Of a stretch of DNA of 64,000 bases, positions 1 through 6,887 are shown piece after piece (positions within the stretch are counted from its first letter, which is position 1; every line of letters starts with the position of its first letter). A program made the position numbers and the translations under genes. Below the pieces are notes generated by a model. It ran no database searches and was not told where the DNA came from. It worked only from the letters and a program-made list of their open reading frames with translations. Source of the DNA: Acidobacteriota bacterium (GTDB lineage: Bacteria; Acidobacteriota; Terriglobia; Acidiferrales; UBA7541); contig JACQDE010000037.1 in assembly GCA_016201285.1 (NCBI GenBank), positions 1 through 64,000 of the forward strand. Reading direction: 5' to 3'.

Positions 1-37
1 CAACACTCCGCGCATGGAAAACCCCGCGAAAAAAGGG

Positions 38-58
38 GCACGGCCTATCAAGCCGTGG
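38..58 (-). terminator. Short hairpin followed by T-run
   Basis: On the minus strand a 6-bp stem (CACGGC/GCCGTG, 7-nt loop) is followed by four C and six T. It lies just downstream of the minus-strand promoter-like block at 100-128, so a transcript starting there would be only about 65 nt. The stem is short and the C residues separate it from the T-run, so termination is plausible but not certain. Confidence 0.35.
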
Positions 59-99
59 GGCGGGAGGTGGGCTAGGCGTCGTAGGTAACTCATGGAAGA

Positions 100-137
100 A
101 AGGTATCAGATTCGAGGTGTTGTGTCAAGTGAATAAT
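100..137 (-). repeat. Third copy of the IS end / outward promoter block
   Basis: This stretch shares the core ACTTGACACA and flanking bases with the two inverted repeats at 1132-1155 and 2841-2864, and has the same orientation as the right-hand one. It carries a good minus-strand promoter: TTGACA (123-128), 17-bp spacer, TACCTT (100-105). It may be the transposase-proximal end of a related element lying to the left of the window, or a solo end. It also sits where the start codon of the HNH gene to its right should be. Confidence 0.5.
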
Positions 138-141
138 CACG

Positions 142-675
142 ATTAAAGTTGATGGCCAAGAATACGAGGAGCTTGTTCGAAAGCGGTTTAATAACCGCTG
201 CCCATATTGCTCTCGTGACCTGGCGAACACGGCATCAGTAATCGAGCATCTCGACGGCATGAATCGTTATCGGGCAGGCCTCCACGTTCCAGGCAATGTG
301 TTGGTAGCGTGCAGAAAATGCAATAGTGAAAAGCGCCGGGACGATTCGTTGAAAGTTCTTTCGCTTGCGAGGTCCGGCTGGGAGTGCTTCTTATCCCACG
401 ACGGTACCCATTGCGCTCAGTCCTGCCTCACATGCCGGTATTGGATCAATATCTGGAAAGACGAAACAGAACGAAGACTGCGATTGAGTGAAAACTTGGA
501 GAGAATTCGTTCCTTTCGTCGCGCATTTCCAGAATTCGAGCAGGTTCTCCCTTCTCTCATGGAGACGCTGCCAGCGTTGTTGACGAAACTTTACGCCGAT
601 TGCCAAACTTTTGCCGAGACGGAGATCAACTCTCTCCTGGAGAGGTTTGAACAGATCTCGCAAACTTGGACTTAA
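142..675 (+). CDS. HNH endonuclease-like protein, 5' end disrupted
   Basis: The open frame runs from just after a TGA at 130-132 and reads through a zinc-binding CPYC pair (codons at 208-219), an IEHLDG segment, and an NVLVACRKCNSEKR segment. That is the CxxC...H...N...CxxC arrangement of an HNH-type nuclease. The first ATG (259) lies inside the motif and would remove the first CxxC, so translation must begin upstream, yet only ATA (133), ATC (136) or ATT (142) are available. No Shine-Dalgarno is visible. The C-terminal 90 residues are helical with no recognised domain. HNH proteins of this size occur in restriction, homing and defence contexts; no partner methylase is present here. The 5' end abuts an IS-end-like repeat, so the gene was probably decapitated or put under a foreign end. 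Start position is uncertain. Confidence 0.55.
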   Translation: MKVDGQEYEELVRKRFNNRCPYCSRDLANTASVIEHLDGMNRYRAGLHVPGNVLVACRKCNSEKRRDDSLKVLSLARSGWECFLSHDGTHCAQSCLTCRYWINIWKDETERRLRLSENLERIRSFRRAFPEFEQVLPSLMETLPALLTKLYADCQTFAETEINSLLERFEQISQTWT

Positions 676-918
676 CCCGGTTACTTCAGAGAAACCTTCA
701 AAGATGCGTCAGGCATCCATTGCGTTTGCCCGCATGAATCCCCGTTTTGCTTAGCCCAATATGCTTTCTTAGTGTGTCCGATGTCAAGCAAAAGCTGTTC
801 GCTTTTTCTTTGCCATATGGAGCAACAAGTGCAAACGGCCTTTCTCACCCAAGTTCACCTATGTCAACGCCGTCATCCCCGCCTAGCCCCTCACGTGAAA
901 CCTGCCACCTTTTTCCCC
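676..918. other. Intergenic, nothing recognised
   Basis: About 240 bases between the HNH gene and the promoter at 919. Lower GC than the rest of the window, in keeping with an accessory region. Short open frames on both strands lack start signals and recognisable sequence. Confidence 0.4.
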
Positions 919-947
919 TTGACTCGTCATTGACTATAAGCTATATT
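919..947 (+). promoter_or_regulatory. Sigma-70 promoter for a leaderless transcript
   Basis: TTGACT (919-924), 17-bp spacer, TATATT (942-947). The predicted start site falls at or within a base or two of the ATG at 954, so the mRNA would have no leader. Confidence 0.5.
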
Positions 948-953
948 TCTGCG

Positions 954-1148
954 ATGTATGCGCACTGGAAGATAAGCAGGCGAAAGGGCCAGGGATCAGA
1001 CACCAAAGATTCGAGGGGAAAAAAGCTAACCCGCTTGGAGTCAACACTTATGAGCCGCCATTCCGCAACCCCTTTAGAGCCAACACTTACAAATTCGCCT
1101 TGTTTGGAATCCCAATTCATTGGACTTAAAGGGCGATTATGTACTTGA
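954..1148 (+). CDS. Candidate small basic protein (64 aa), leaderless
   Basis: ATG 954 lies about 7 bases after a good -10 box, as expected for a leaderless gene. The product starts MYAHWKISRRKG and is rich in basic residues and Ser/Thr. It has an internal near-repeat (LESTL and LEPTL; at DNA level CAACACTTA occurs twice). No family is recognised. Its last codons run into the left inverted repeat at 1132-1155, so the gene, if real, has been truncated or extended by the insertion. Evidence is the promoter placement only. Confidence 0.25.
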   Translation: MYAHWKISRRKGQGSDTKDSRGKKLTRLESTLMSRHSATPLEPTLTNSPCLESQFIGLKGRLCT

Positions 1149-1155
1149 CACAGAC
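1132..1155 (+). repeat. Left terminal inverted repeat
   Basis: It matches the right repeat in 22 of 24 positions in inverted orientation. It contains a TTGACA, but no -10 box follows at the right distance on this side. Confidence 0.55.
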
Positions 1156-1168
1156 GCGGGTTTCTGTA

Positions 1169-1206
1169 GGGCCAGAATGGCCCTGCGCCGCATCGTAGTG
1201 CGGCGC
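1169..1206. other. Two adjacent hairpins
   Basis: GGGCC-5 nt-GGCCC (1169-1183) is followed directly by GCGCCGCA-6 nt-TGCGGCGC (1185-1206). The plus-strand sequence continues GGCAC then seven A. They may be subterminal structures of the element or terminators; no T-run makes this clear. Confidence 0.4.
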
Positions 1207-1365
1207 GGCACAAAAAAAGAGCTTGACGCTAGGTTTTAGGCATCGGATGATTATAGCACTGAGGGGGAGAGTGCAGTCAGGCAGTGCGAGGGAAGGCGTG
1301 ATTATGCGGCCTTCCTATCGGAGTTTCCAAGCGGAGATTTTCCGTTGTTTTGTTTTTTTTTGGTG

Positions 1366-1450
1366 CGGAGAGGGTGGGAGTCGAACCCACAAGTGCCGCT
1401 AGACACCGTGATTTTAAAGATCACGGGGCTTGCCGATGCCCAACCTCTCC
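1366..1450 (-). tRNA. Class II tRNA with anticodon UUA (suppressor type)
   Basis: Hand folding gives a 7-bp acceptor (GGAGAGG/CCTCTCC), 4-bp D stem (GGGC/GCCC), 5-bp anticodon stem GTGAT/ATCAC with loop CTTTAAA, a long variable arm (GTGTC/GGCAC, 4-nt loop), and T arm GTGGG-TTCGACT-CCCAC. Positions 34-36 are U-U-A, which pair with UAA and by U34 wobble with UAG. The stems hold exactly, so a one-base shift to Leu anticodon UAA is not possible. The discriminator is G, typical of serine and not leucine tRNAs. A further C(-1):G73 pair is possible. It follows the UAU tRNA by 8 nt on the same transcript. Class II tRNAs with stop anticodons have been reported from Acidobacteria as possible nonsense suppressors. 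Charging and activity are inference. Confidence 0.8.
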
Positions 1451-1458
1451 GTGCTGAG

Positions 1459-1549
1459 CGGGGCCGGTCAGATTTGAACTGACGGAACCTGTGGTAGCAG
1501 GTTCGCCCGCTTATAAGGCGGGTGCAATAGGCCACTCTGCCACGGCCCC
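1459..1549 (-). tRNA. Class II tRNA with anticodon UAU
   Basis: Acceptor GGGGCCG/CGGCCCC (7 bp), D arm with 3-bp stem GCA/TGC and a GG-containing loop, anticodon arm CCCGC-CTTATAA-GCGGG, long variable arm AACCTG-CTACCA-CAGGTT, and T arm GTCAG-TTCAAAT-CTGAC. The anticodon is U-A-U, which reads the isoleucine codon AUA. Normal tRNA-Ile is class I with a short variable loop; the 6-bp variable stem, 3-bp D stem and G73 here are serine-type. SerRS does not read the anticodon, so this RNA could put serine at AUA. CCA is not encoded. A standard annotator would probably call it tRNA-Ile or undetermined. Confidence 0.82.
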
Positions 1550-1558
1550 GTTGCCTCT

Positions 1559-1599
1559 AAAAAAGTGCGGCCCACCTCGACTTTCAAGGCGGGCCGCAC
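1559..1599 (-). terminator. Attenuator-like terminator ahead of the tRNA pair
   Basis: On the minus strand GTGCGGCCC and GGGCCGCAC form a perfect 9-bp stem (17-nt loop) followed by six T. It lies between the promoter at 1617-1646 and the first tRNA (5' end at 1549). Most transcripts would stop before the tRNAs unless the terminator is bypassed, or it could be an RNA processing signal. Confidence 0.65.
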
Positions 1600-1616
1600 G
1601 CCTTTCTGGTCACTCC

Positions 1617-1646
1617 ATCTTAGGATTTTCCAAGATGGCATGTCAA
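1617..1646 (-). promoter_or_regulatory. Promoter for the tRNA transcript
   Basis: Minus strand: TTGACA (1641-1646), 18-bp spacer, TAAGAT (1617-1622). The predicted start near 1610 is directly upstream of the terminator hairpin and the two tRNA genes. Confidence 0.55.
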
Positions 1647-1760
1647 ACGAAACTGTCTATTTGGGCGAAAATAAATCGCCCCCGATACTACTTTTAGAGG
1701 CGAATTTTGGCGGAAATCCCCGGGACTTCTGTTAGAATAGAGGGCCCTTTTGGGTTAGGT

Positions 1761-1895
1761 ATGAAGGTCGAAAAAAGAAACTTCGATGCGCTCTTGAAAA
1801 AGCTGCTGCATTCCGCGCCGGTTTCGGCGGACGCGGTGCGCGTCAACCGCAAGGCGCGTCCCGCGAAGCTGATAGGCCCTAAGCCTCAGCGGTAA
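1761..1895 (+). CDS. Small basic hypothetical protein (44 aa)
   Basis: Starts MKVEKRNFDALLKKLL and ends in a basic, proline-rich tail. ATG 1761 is chosen because a TAGAAT box (1733-1738) precedes it; longer forms starting near 1707 would begin before that box. Its last 17 bases overlap the 3' end of the convergent transposase gene. Small proteins of the type KRNFDxxLxKLL occur as uncharacterised ORFs in related genomes (from memory, not searched). Function unknown; it could be an element accessory protein. Confidence 0.4.
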   Translation: MKVEKRNFDALLKKLLHSAPVSADAVRVNRKARPAKLIGPKPQR

Positions 1896-2799
1896 GCGTT
1901 TTGTAGGCCAGCTTCTTTCCGCACAGCAAATTCCTGAGCGTTTCCAGAAACAGCATTTCTTGTTCGTCTCTCCGGTTGAAGCGAAACTCAAACTCATGCA
2001 GGTAGCGCGAAAGGTGCTTTATGGATACCTTGTGGAAGGTTCCTATCAGCCCGCGCTTGAGTAGCGAAAAAGCATTTTCGACGGTGTTGGTGTGGGTATC
2101 TCCGATGCCGTAGCTGGCCTTGTGGCAGATGGTCTTATGCTTTCCTTTGAATTCTTGCATCAAAGCCCACGGATATATGGGGTGCTCATCCGTGTAGATC
2201 GTTTGCACTGCGCGGCTGATATTCGCCTCTAGGATGGGTTGCAAGCTGGCCCTTTTTGCGTTTGCGGCAATGACAAACCGCAGCTTGCCGCCACGCTCGA
2301 CCATGCCGATTACAACGTCTTTTTCCTTGCGGCTCTTTCGCGGGCCATGCCGACGCGGAACCTTGGCCCCGATGTAGGTTTCGTCAACCTCAACCTTGCC
2401 CGTGAGCGGATTCGTGCCGTCCAACATCGCGGAGCGGATGCGGTGGGCCAGATGCCATGCCGTGCGGTACTGGATTCCCAAGTGCCGCTTGAGCTGATTG
2501 GCGGAGATGCCCTTCTTGGCTTCGCAAATCAGGGCGATGGCCAGAAACCACTTTTGCAAAGGCAGGTGCGTGTCGTGAAAAATCGTGCCCGTCGTGGCAG
2601 TGAATTGATGGCGGCATTCTTGCTCAAGGCACTGGTAAATGCGGCGGGTCTTGCTGCGCTTGTCTTTGGTGGCGATTGCCGACACGCGCACGCTCCCGCA
2701 TTTCAGGCACGCAAGGCCGCTGGGCCAGCGCATCTTTTCAAGGTACGCAAGGCACGCATCCTCGGTACTGAAGTCTTTGGCTACGTCTATCAGCTTCAT
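1879..2799 (-). CDS. IS1595-family transposase
   Basis: DDE transposase of 306 residues that cuts and rejoins the element ends. The N-terminal zinc ribbon shows CLKC near residue 33 and a second C...C pair near residue 57, as in the IS1595/ISXO2 group. The catalytic core shows VEVDETYIGAK (first Asp), TDEHPIY (second Asp) and an NTVENAFSLLKRG block carrying the final acidic residue. Length is normal and no frameshift is seen, so it may be active. ATG 2799 has an AGGGGG Shine-Dalgarno just upstream and a consensus-like promoter whose -35 box lies in the right inverted repeat, an arrangement usual for IS elements. It reads toward the tRNA genes on the same strand. Confidence 0.9.
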   Translation of the reverse strand: MKLIDVAKDFSTEDACLAYLEKMRWPSGLACLKCGSVRVSAIATKDKRSKTRRIYQCLEQECRHQFTATTGTIFHDTHLPLQKWFLAIALICEAKKGISANQLKRHLGIQYRTAWHLAHRIRSAMLDGTNPLTGKVEVDETYIGAKVPRRHGPRKSRKEKDVVIGMVERGGKLRFVIAANAKRASLQPILEANISRAVQTIYTDEHPIYPWALMQEFKGKHKTICHKASYGIGDTHTNTVENAFSLLKRGLIGTFHKVSIKHLSRYLHEFEFRFNRRDEQEMLFLETLRNLLCGKKLAYKTLTAEA

Positions 2800-2822
2800 C
2801 GCATCCCCCTAATCACAGGGAT

Positions 2823-2851
2823 AGCGTATCAGAATTCCTTGTCTGTGTCAA
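2823..2851 (-). promoter_or_regulatory. Transposase promoter in the right inverted repeat
   Basis: Minus strand: TTGACA (2846-2851), 17-bp spacer, TACGCT (2823-2828). Start site near 2816, giving a leader of about 17 nt with AGGGGG before ATG 2799. Confidence 0.6.
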
Positions 2852-2864
2852 GTGCATAATTGCC
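2841..2864 (-). repeat. Right terminal inverted repeat
   Basis: Partner of 1132-1155. The TTGACA within it is the -35 box of the transposase promoter. Confidence 0.55.
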
Positions 2865-2987
2865 GAAGTTGGCGTATTCGTTCTTGGCGGCGGGCCTAGC
2901 CACTTTTAATCTCCCTTCAAACTTGATATTGCGGCGGCTTCCGAAGGAAGTCAAGCGGAGGTAGGCGTGCGTACTCAAACTCAACCA

Positions 2988-3743
2988 TTAGCTACCGAAC
3001 AGCCCGATGACATCTCTTACCGCGTTCTCAAGATGCGTGAGCGTTGGGATAACCGTCTTGTTTTCCCCCTGTCCAATCCGCGAGAAGGCTACCTGTCTGG
3101 ACAACTTCAATTCTATCTTCAGGTCAAATTGCTTGGCGTAGGTTTCATCCTGCATGTATCTGCTGAGGTCGAGGGGGGCCATTGCGGCGAAGAGATTCTT
3201 TGGAAACGGGATGTTCAGGTCGAAAGTTCCCACAACCAAGACAATGGCATGGTGCTTATCAACGCGGTCCAGGTCATGGACAATGGCCAGCGGGTCTTCG
3301 AGAGGATTCCGAGTATTGTAGGGCCGTACGCGCTCGATGATCTTCAGGGCATCGGCGGAAGCGATTCCTTGTACCTTTCGGTCGTATTTGGAAATTTCGT
3401 CTTCCGTCGTTGGCGGGGCGGTGAGAACGGGAAAGGAAATCGCCCTCTCGTCGGATTGCCTGTAGCTGTCACTGGAGAGAAGCCATGCGATATGGTCAAG
3501 CGAGGATCGGAGATGGTGGGCACCCTCTCCGGCAAGGACGCCAAATCTCGGCGGGACCCCGCGCCCTGCGTGGAATTCAACCCACTCATCGAGCGCCTTG
3601 TTCTTGTCTTTACTGAGTCCGCCTGCGGGGCCCTCTTTCAAGAAGGCGGTGATTTCAATGTTGAGATTTCGGATGTTTTCGTTGGCCCGTTCTAATTTTG
3701 CATAGACACCAGCCAATTCTTCGGATGTTAGTAGCGGAGACAT
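2988..3743 (-). CDS. Conserved hypothetical protein with HHLRSSLDH motif
   Basis: Cytoplasmic protein of 251 residues with no signal peptide or membrane segment. Near residue 80 it carries AHHLRSSLDHIAW, which resembles the NLRSALDHL core of a widespread family of unknown function in environmental bacteria, and later HDLDRVDKHH. These His/Asp clusters suggest a metal or nucleotide site, but no reaction is known. ATG 3743 is preferred over ATG 3755 because a TACAAT -10 box (3754-3759) overlaps the latter; the mRNA would then be almost leaderless. A 242-residue open frame on the opposite strand is a shadow. It is probably part of the accessory patch next to the IS element. Confidence 0.6.
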   Translation of the reverse strand: MSPLLTSEELAGVYAKLERANENIRNLNIEITAFLKEGPAGGLSKDKNKALDEWVEFHAGRGVPPRFGVLAGEGAHHLRSSLDHIAWLLSSDSYRQSDERAISFPVLTAPPTTEDEISKYDRKVQGIASADALKIIERVRPYNTRNPLEDPLAIVHDLDRVDKHHAIVLVVGTFDLNIPFPKNLFAAMAPLDLSRYMQDETYAKQFDLKIELKLSRQVAFSRIGQGENKTVIPTLTHLENAVRDVIGLFGS

Positions 3744-3755
3744 GGCAACGAGCAT

Positions 3756-4068
3756 TGTAGCATTTAGGCTTGGTTAGCGAAGTATATTATTGCCCTTGCA
3801 AAAACACGGGGGTGGGTGGGGGGTAGACGGTCTAAGTTACACAAATGGCGGCCTGAAGGCCGCCGCTACATTTAGGCCACAGGCTACAAGCCTGTGCTAC
3901 TTGGGATTGCGGCGATCGATGTGGGAGCGGCGCACTTGCTTTTGGGCGACATTGCGAGTAGCCTTACCAGTCAATAGAGAACTGTAAGCCTGCCATTCGC
4001 CGCGCTGACAGGAAGCAGTTCCCAGCTCTCGGAGTGAACTGGGTTTCCCCGGTTCCCGGGCGGGGTTT
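3756..4068. other. Intergenic region with REP-like palindromes
   Basis: Besides the palindromes at 3847-3899 it holds a G-rich run (3809-3826) and the leaderless promoter of the minus-strand gene. No ORF with credible start signals is seen. The sequence just before ATG 4069 offers no clear Shine-Dalgarno. Confidence 0.4.
3847..3899. repeat. REP-like palindromes ending in GCTAC
   Basis: GGCGGCC-4 nt-GGCCGCC then GCTAC, followed by CACAGGCT-3 nt-AGCCTGTG then CTAC. Related units with the same GCTAC/GTAGC border occur near 6154, 7548, 11443-11533 and 12484. Confidence 0.6.
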
Positions 4069-6051
4069 ATGCCTGGACGAAACAAGTCGGCGATCGTCGT
4101 TCCTGACACCGCTCCATCTCCAAAACGCACGAGTCGGGAAGGTGAAGAAGCGGTCAGCGCCCTGGCCAACTACTCGGTCGAGGGGATGGACCGTTCTGCC
4201 GAAGCGATTGCGGGATACCTGCGAAGAAACAATCAGCCCGTGAGTGGTGCGCGGGAGGAACTCCTCGAACGAGTGGGGTCCGTGGTATCCAAAGGGCCCG
4301 GCGGACTGCTCCTCTACCTCGAGGAGCTTCAGAAGATCGAAACGGCGCTGCAGACCCTGGGCAAGTATCCACACGGCGCGGTTCAAGACTTTCTGAAGGG
4401 GCACGGGCTCCCTGCCGGCGGGACCACGGATGAGCTTTTTCGCCGAGTTGCTTCCGCCGTGTACGGGGGCAAGCCCACACTAGCCGAGCTGACTGGCCAC
4501 ACCGACACTTTGGCGGAGAACGGCCCCCAGCACGTCTTCCTTTTCCGTTTGCGGGAAGAACATCGAGACTATCTGCAGGAACTGCGGAATCCTGAGCCGG
4601 TGAAGGCTCCACTCCGCCAGTTGGGACTTGCGGACCGCTACAACGATTCCCATTTTGTATGGGAGGCCGCGGAGCCGGAGCTTGCAGCAGTCCTCCACCG
4701 GGCCGATGCCCACGGCTTCCTCCTGCTCAAGTGGGTTGAAACACGACTCTGGTGGTGGCACGAAAACCAGGGAATCGACAAGCGGGGCCGTCGCATCATC
4801 ATTAAGCATCCGCGGTATGAACGGTCGGTCAATTTTTTCCGCGTGGACCTGGCGACGGGCGAGGCGGAACTCCGCATTCAGAAACAGCAGGCCAGTGCGG
4901 AAAAGAAACTCAAACAGCATTTCGAGGCCTACTGCCGGCAGACCTCCACGATTCTTCGCCTTGAGTACTTCTATCCGGTTCTCTTGGAACCGATCATTCG
5001 CAAGTTACTCCTATCCGGGGCTGTGAGCATCCGCGACTGGCAGATCACGCAGCCAAAGCGGATGCTTGCCGGCACAGGATCGCCCAACCTGCTTCAGAAA
5101 ACCTGGATGCACATCGGTTACTTCTGCGCGTCCGAGTTGAACTGTGACTGGTCGCCGCCGGGCCACTCGAAGGTTCGTACGAGACTGAAGGCCAGGACGG
5201 GCGAACTGGAAATCCCAAACGATCGCAGCGCGGAGCAAACGCGGTTCGTTCTCGATGAAGTCAGAAATGCCGGCGGGGCCCCGTATGGAATCCCGCAGCT
5301 CGAGGAACTCGCCCGACAGCACCGTGAATGGGGAGGCCTGCTGCCGAAAGTGGACCTGCACCTGAGCCGGCTCAATAAGCGGGAGATTGAGCTGGAAAAA
5401 CTGGCCGAGGATGAGTGGCTGCCTCTGGACGATTTGGCCAAAGCAATACACACGGCCAGCGAGAAATATCCAGGGCTTTTCAAGGTCCTGTACGAAGTGC
5501 GGTGTCCGGAGACAGGGAAAACAGCTCACAACCGGAAACAGGTGGCCAAATACGAGAGTCCAACGGCTATTCCGCCGGAAGTGCCCTGCCGGCACAAGCA
5601 CGGGGTCGTGATGCACCCATCGAGGAACAACATCAGACAGGTTCTGGTGTTCCAGCCGAAAGGCGGCCCTGGCGGCAAGGGCCTCGTTCCTCTGATACGC
5701 CCGTTCATCGAGACAAGGATTCCTCCACCCTTGTCAGAGAGGTTTGTTCGGGGCATTGAAATTCTCCTGTTCGCAGTTCTCTTCGTTCCGCTCTCCTGGG
5801 TGACCGTGCTGGCTTTCGCATGGCTCGCCGCCAAGTTCCCGGAATTCAGAGCCGGGATCGACAGGTCTTTTTGGCTGGTACAAGTGCTTCTGGCGGGAGC
5901 CGTCGCTGCAGTTCTTGACCGGCGGTATCTGGAAATGGCGTTGAACATCTTCCAGGGCTTCCCCAAATCCGTAGGCAAGAGGCTTGCGTCACTACGGAAA
6001 CGAGCCGATGCCGATGATGCACCGCAGCAACCGCCAGACAAAGACACCTGA
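4069..6051 (+). CDS. Membrane-anchored protein with two SAP-like motifs
   Basis: 660 residues, family not recognised. Residues about 44-70 (AIAGYLRRNNQPVSG...ELLERV) and 103-127 (AVQDFLKGHGLPAGG...ELFRRV) have the helix-extended turn-helix pattern of SAP domains, which usually bind DNA or RNA. The central 400 residues are soluble, with a tryptophan-rich KWVETRLWWWHE stretch near 230 and an ISxRDWQITQPKR stretch near 345. Two transmembrane helices follow near 565-588 and 603-625, leaving a basic C-terminal tail. There is no signal peptide, so the large N-terminal part is probably cytoplasmic. The gene stands alone beside an accessory patch. A membrane-tethered nucleic-acid-binding protein could serve defence, phage resistance or chromosome tethering; none of this is shown. 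Confidence 0.6.
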   Translation: MPGRNKSAIVVPDTAPSPKRTSREGEEAVSALANYSVEGMDRSAEAIAGYLRRNNQPVSGAREELLERVGSVVSKGPGGLLLYLEELQKIETALQTLGKYPHGAVQDFLKGHGLPAGGTTDELFRRVASAVYGGKPTLAELTGHTDTLAENGPQHVFLFRLREEHRDYLQELRNPEPVKAPLRQLGLADRYNDSHFVWEAAEPELAAVLHRADAHGFLLLKWVETRLWWWHENQGIDKRGRRIIIKHPRYERSVNFFRVDLATGEAELRIQKQQASAEKKLKQHFEAYCRQTSTILRLEYFYPVLLEPIIRKLLLSGAVSIRDWQITQPKRMLAGTGSPNLLQKTWMHIGYFCASELNCDWSPPGHSKVRTRLKARTGELEIPNDRSAEQTRFVLDEVRNAGGAPYGIPQLEELARQHREWGGLLPKVDLHLSRLNKREIELEKLAEDEWLPLDDLAKAIHTASEKYPGLFKVLYEVRCPETGKTAHNRKQVAKYESPTAIPPEVPCRHKHGVVMHPSRNNIRQVLVFQPKGGPGGKGLVPLIRPFIETRIPPPLSERFVRGIEILLFAVLFVPLSWVTVLAFAWLAAKFPEFRAGIDRSFWLVQVLLAGAVAAVLDRRYLEMALNIFQGFPKSVGKRLASLRKRADADDAPQQPPDKDT

Positions 6052-6153
6052 GCTAGGAATCCCACGCCGGTGAGTTTGTTTGCTTAACGTCCGGGCTGCG
6101 CCTGCTCGATTAGCCACGATGCGCGCTGACGCGAGCTGGAAATTCCCATCCAT

Positions 6154-6175
6154 GGCGGAGTAAACACGCCGCTAC
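6154..6175. repeat. REP-like unit
   Basis: GGCGG-AGTAAAC-ACGCCGCTAC, the same design as the units at 11513-11533 and 12484-12507 (GGTAAACCCGCCGCTAC). It lies in the convergent space between 6051 and 6204. Confidence 0.5.
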
Positions 6176-6203
6176 TGGGAGACGAGCGCAGCAAGCAGCG
6201 CTC

Positions 6204-6887
6204 CTACTTCGGGTTGCGGATGCGTTCGATGAGAGAACGGGAGCGCTGGCGGGCGATTTCGACGAAGCGGGAATCGGCGGCGATCTGCTCGAGAACGGGC
6301 AAGAGTCGTTCGGGCTCGGGGATGATCTTGTGATTGAAGTCGCTTTCGAAATTCATCAGGGCGTTGTTGACGCCGAGGCGGTCGTACTTCATGCGGTGGA
6401 GCAGAGTGCGGAGATGCTCCTGCTGGCGGGCGAGGCCTTCGAAGATCATTAGCAACTGGTTGGCGGCGGCGTTGATGGTGTAGTTGAAGGTGACCTGGGC
6501 GGAATCGCTGCCGCGCTCGAGGCGAAAGGTTTTTTCACCCAGATTGGCGATGCGGCGCTTGGTGTCAAGGTCCAGGCCGCGGAAGTTGTTGAGCTGCGCG
6601 GAGAGCTCGAAGATCTTCGCGGTGAGAGCGGAGGTCACCTCGAAAGGCTGCGGATCGGGGTCCTCGGAAAGCGAACGGATGTCACAGGTGGCGGCGCCGT
6701 TTTCGCGGACTTTGATCTCGATGAACTCGGGATTGCTGGACCTGAAAACTTTGCGGAAGCTGACCGTTGCGAGCTCGGCGGCGGGGAGAGGCGCAACGAG
6801 GAGCAAGAAAAGAAGTAAAGGGAGTAGAAGACGTAGAGCAACAAAACGGAAGCGGCAAATAGCGCGGCGGCGAAGGCGCATGGTCAT
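6204..6887 (-). CDS. Secreted hypothetical protein
   Basis: 227 residues with a long basic N-terminus and a clear signal peptide (leucine-rich core near residues 18-33, then APLPAA-EL). The mature part has an ENGAATCDIRSL strand-like segment and helical C-terminal half. No domain is recognised. It is translationally coupled to ruvC: its ATG overlaps the ruvC stop as ATGA. A periplasmic protein beside a cytoplasmic recombination gene says little about function. Confidence 0.6.
   Translation of the reverse strand: MTMRLRRRAICRFRFVALRLLLPLLLFLLLVAPLPAAELATVSFRKVFRSSNPEFIEIKVRENGAATCDIRSLSEDPDPQPFEVTSALTAKIFELSAQLNNFRGLDLDTKRRIANLGEKTFRLERGSDSAQVTFNYTINAAANQLLMIFEGLARQQEHLRTLLHRMKYDRLGVNNALMNFESDFNHKIIPEPERLLPVLEQIAADSRFVEIARQRSRSLIERIRNPK

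Larger units (their letters stand above)
1132..2864 (-). mobile_element. IS1595-family element carrying tRNA genes (proposed)
   Basis: The ends are a 24-bp inverted repeat with two mismatches: 1132-1155 on the plus strand and 2841-2864 on the minus strand, both containing ATTATGNACTTGACACAG. Inside are the transposase (1879-2799), a 44-residue ORF (1761-1895) and two tRNA genes (1366-1549) with their own promoter. IS1595-family elements are known to carry passenger genes, and 1.73 kb fits a passenger-bearing form. I cannot find an 8-bp target duplication by eye, so the exact ends are uncertain. A third end-like copy lies at 100-137. Confidence 0.5.

Noticed and set aside
1366-1450. tRNA-Leu(UAA) or tRNA-Sec
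   Set aside because: The 5-bp anticodon stem fixes the loop as CTTTAAA, giving UUA; the D stem is 4 bp, not the 6 bp of tRNA-Sec, and the anticodon is not UCA.
2239-2859. 206-residue open frame on the plus strand opposite the transposase
   Set aside because: It is entirely antisense to an intact IS1595 transposase with clear motifs and has no start signals or recognisable sequence.
2967-3695. 242-residue open frame on the plus strand
   Set aside because: Antisense to the HHLRSSLDH protein, which has a recognisable motif and a promoter; the plus frame has neither.
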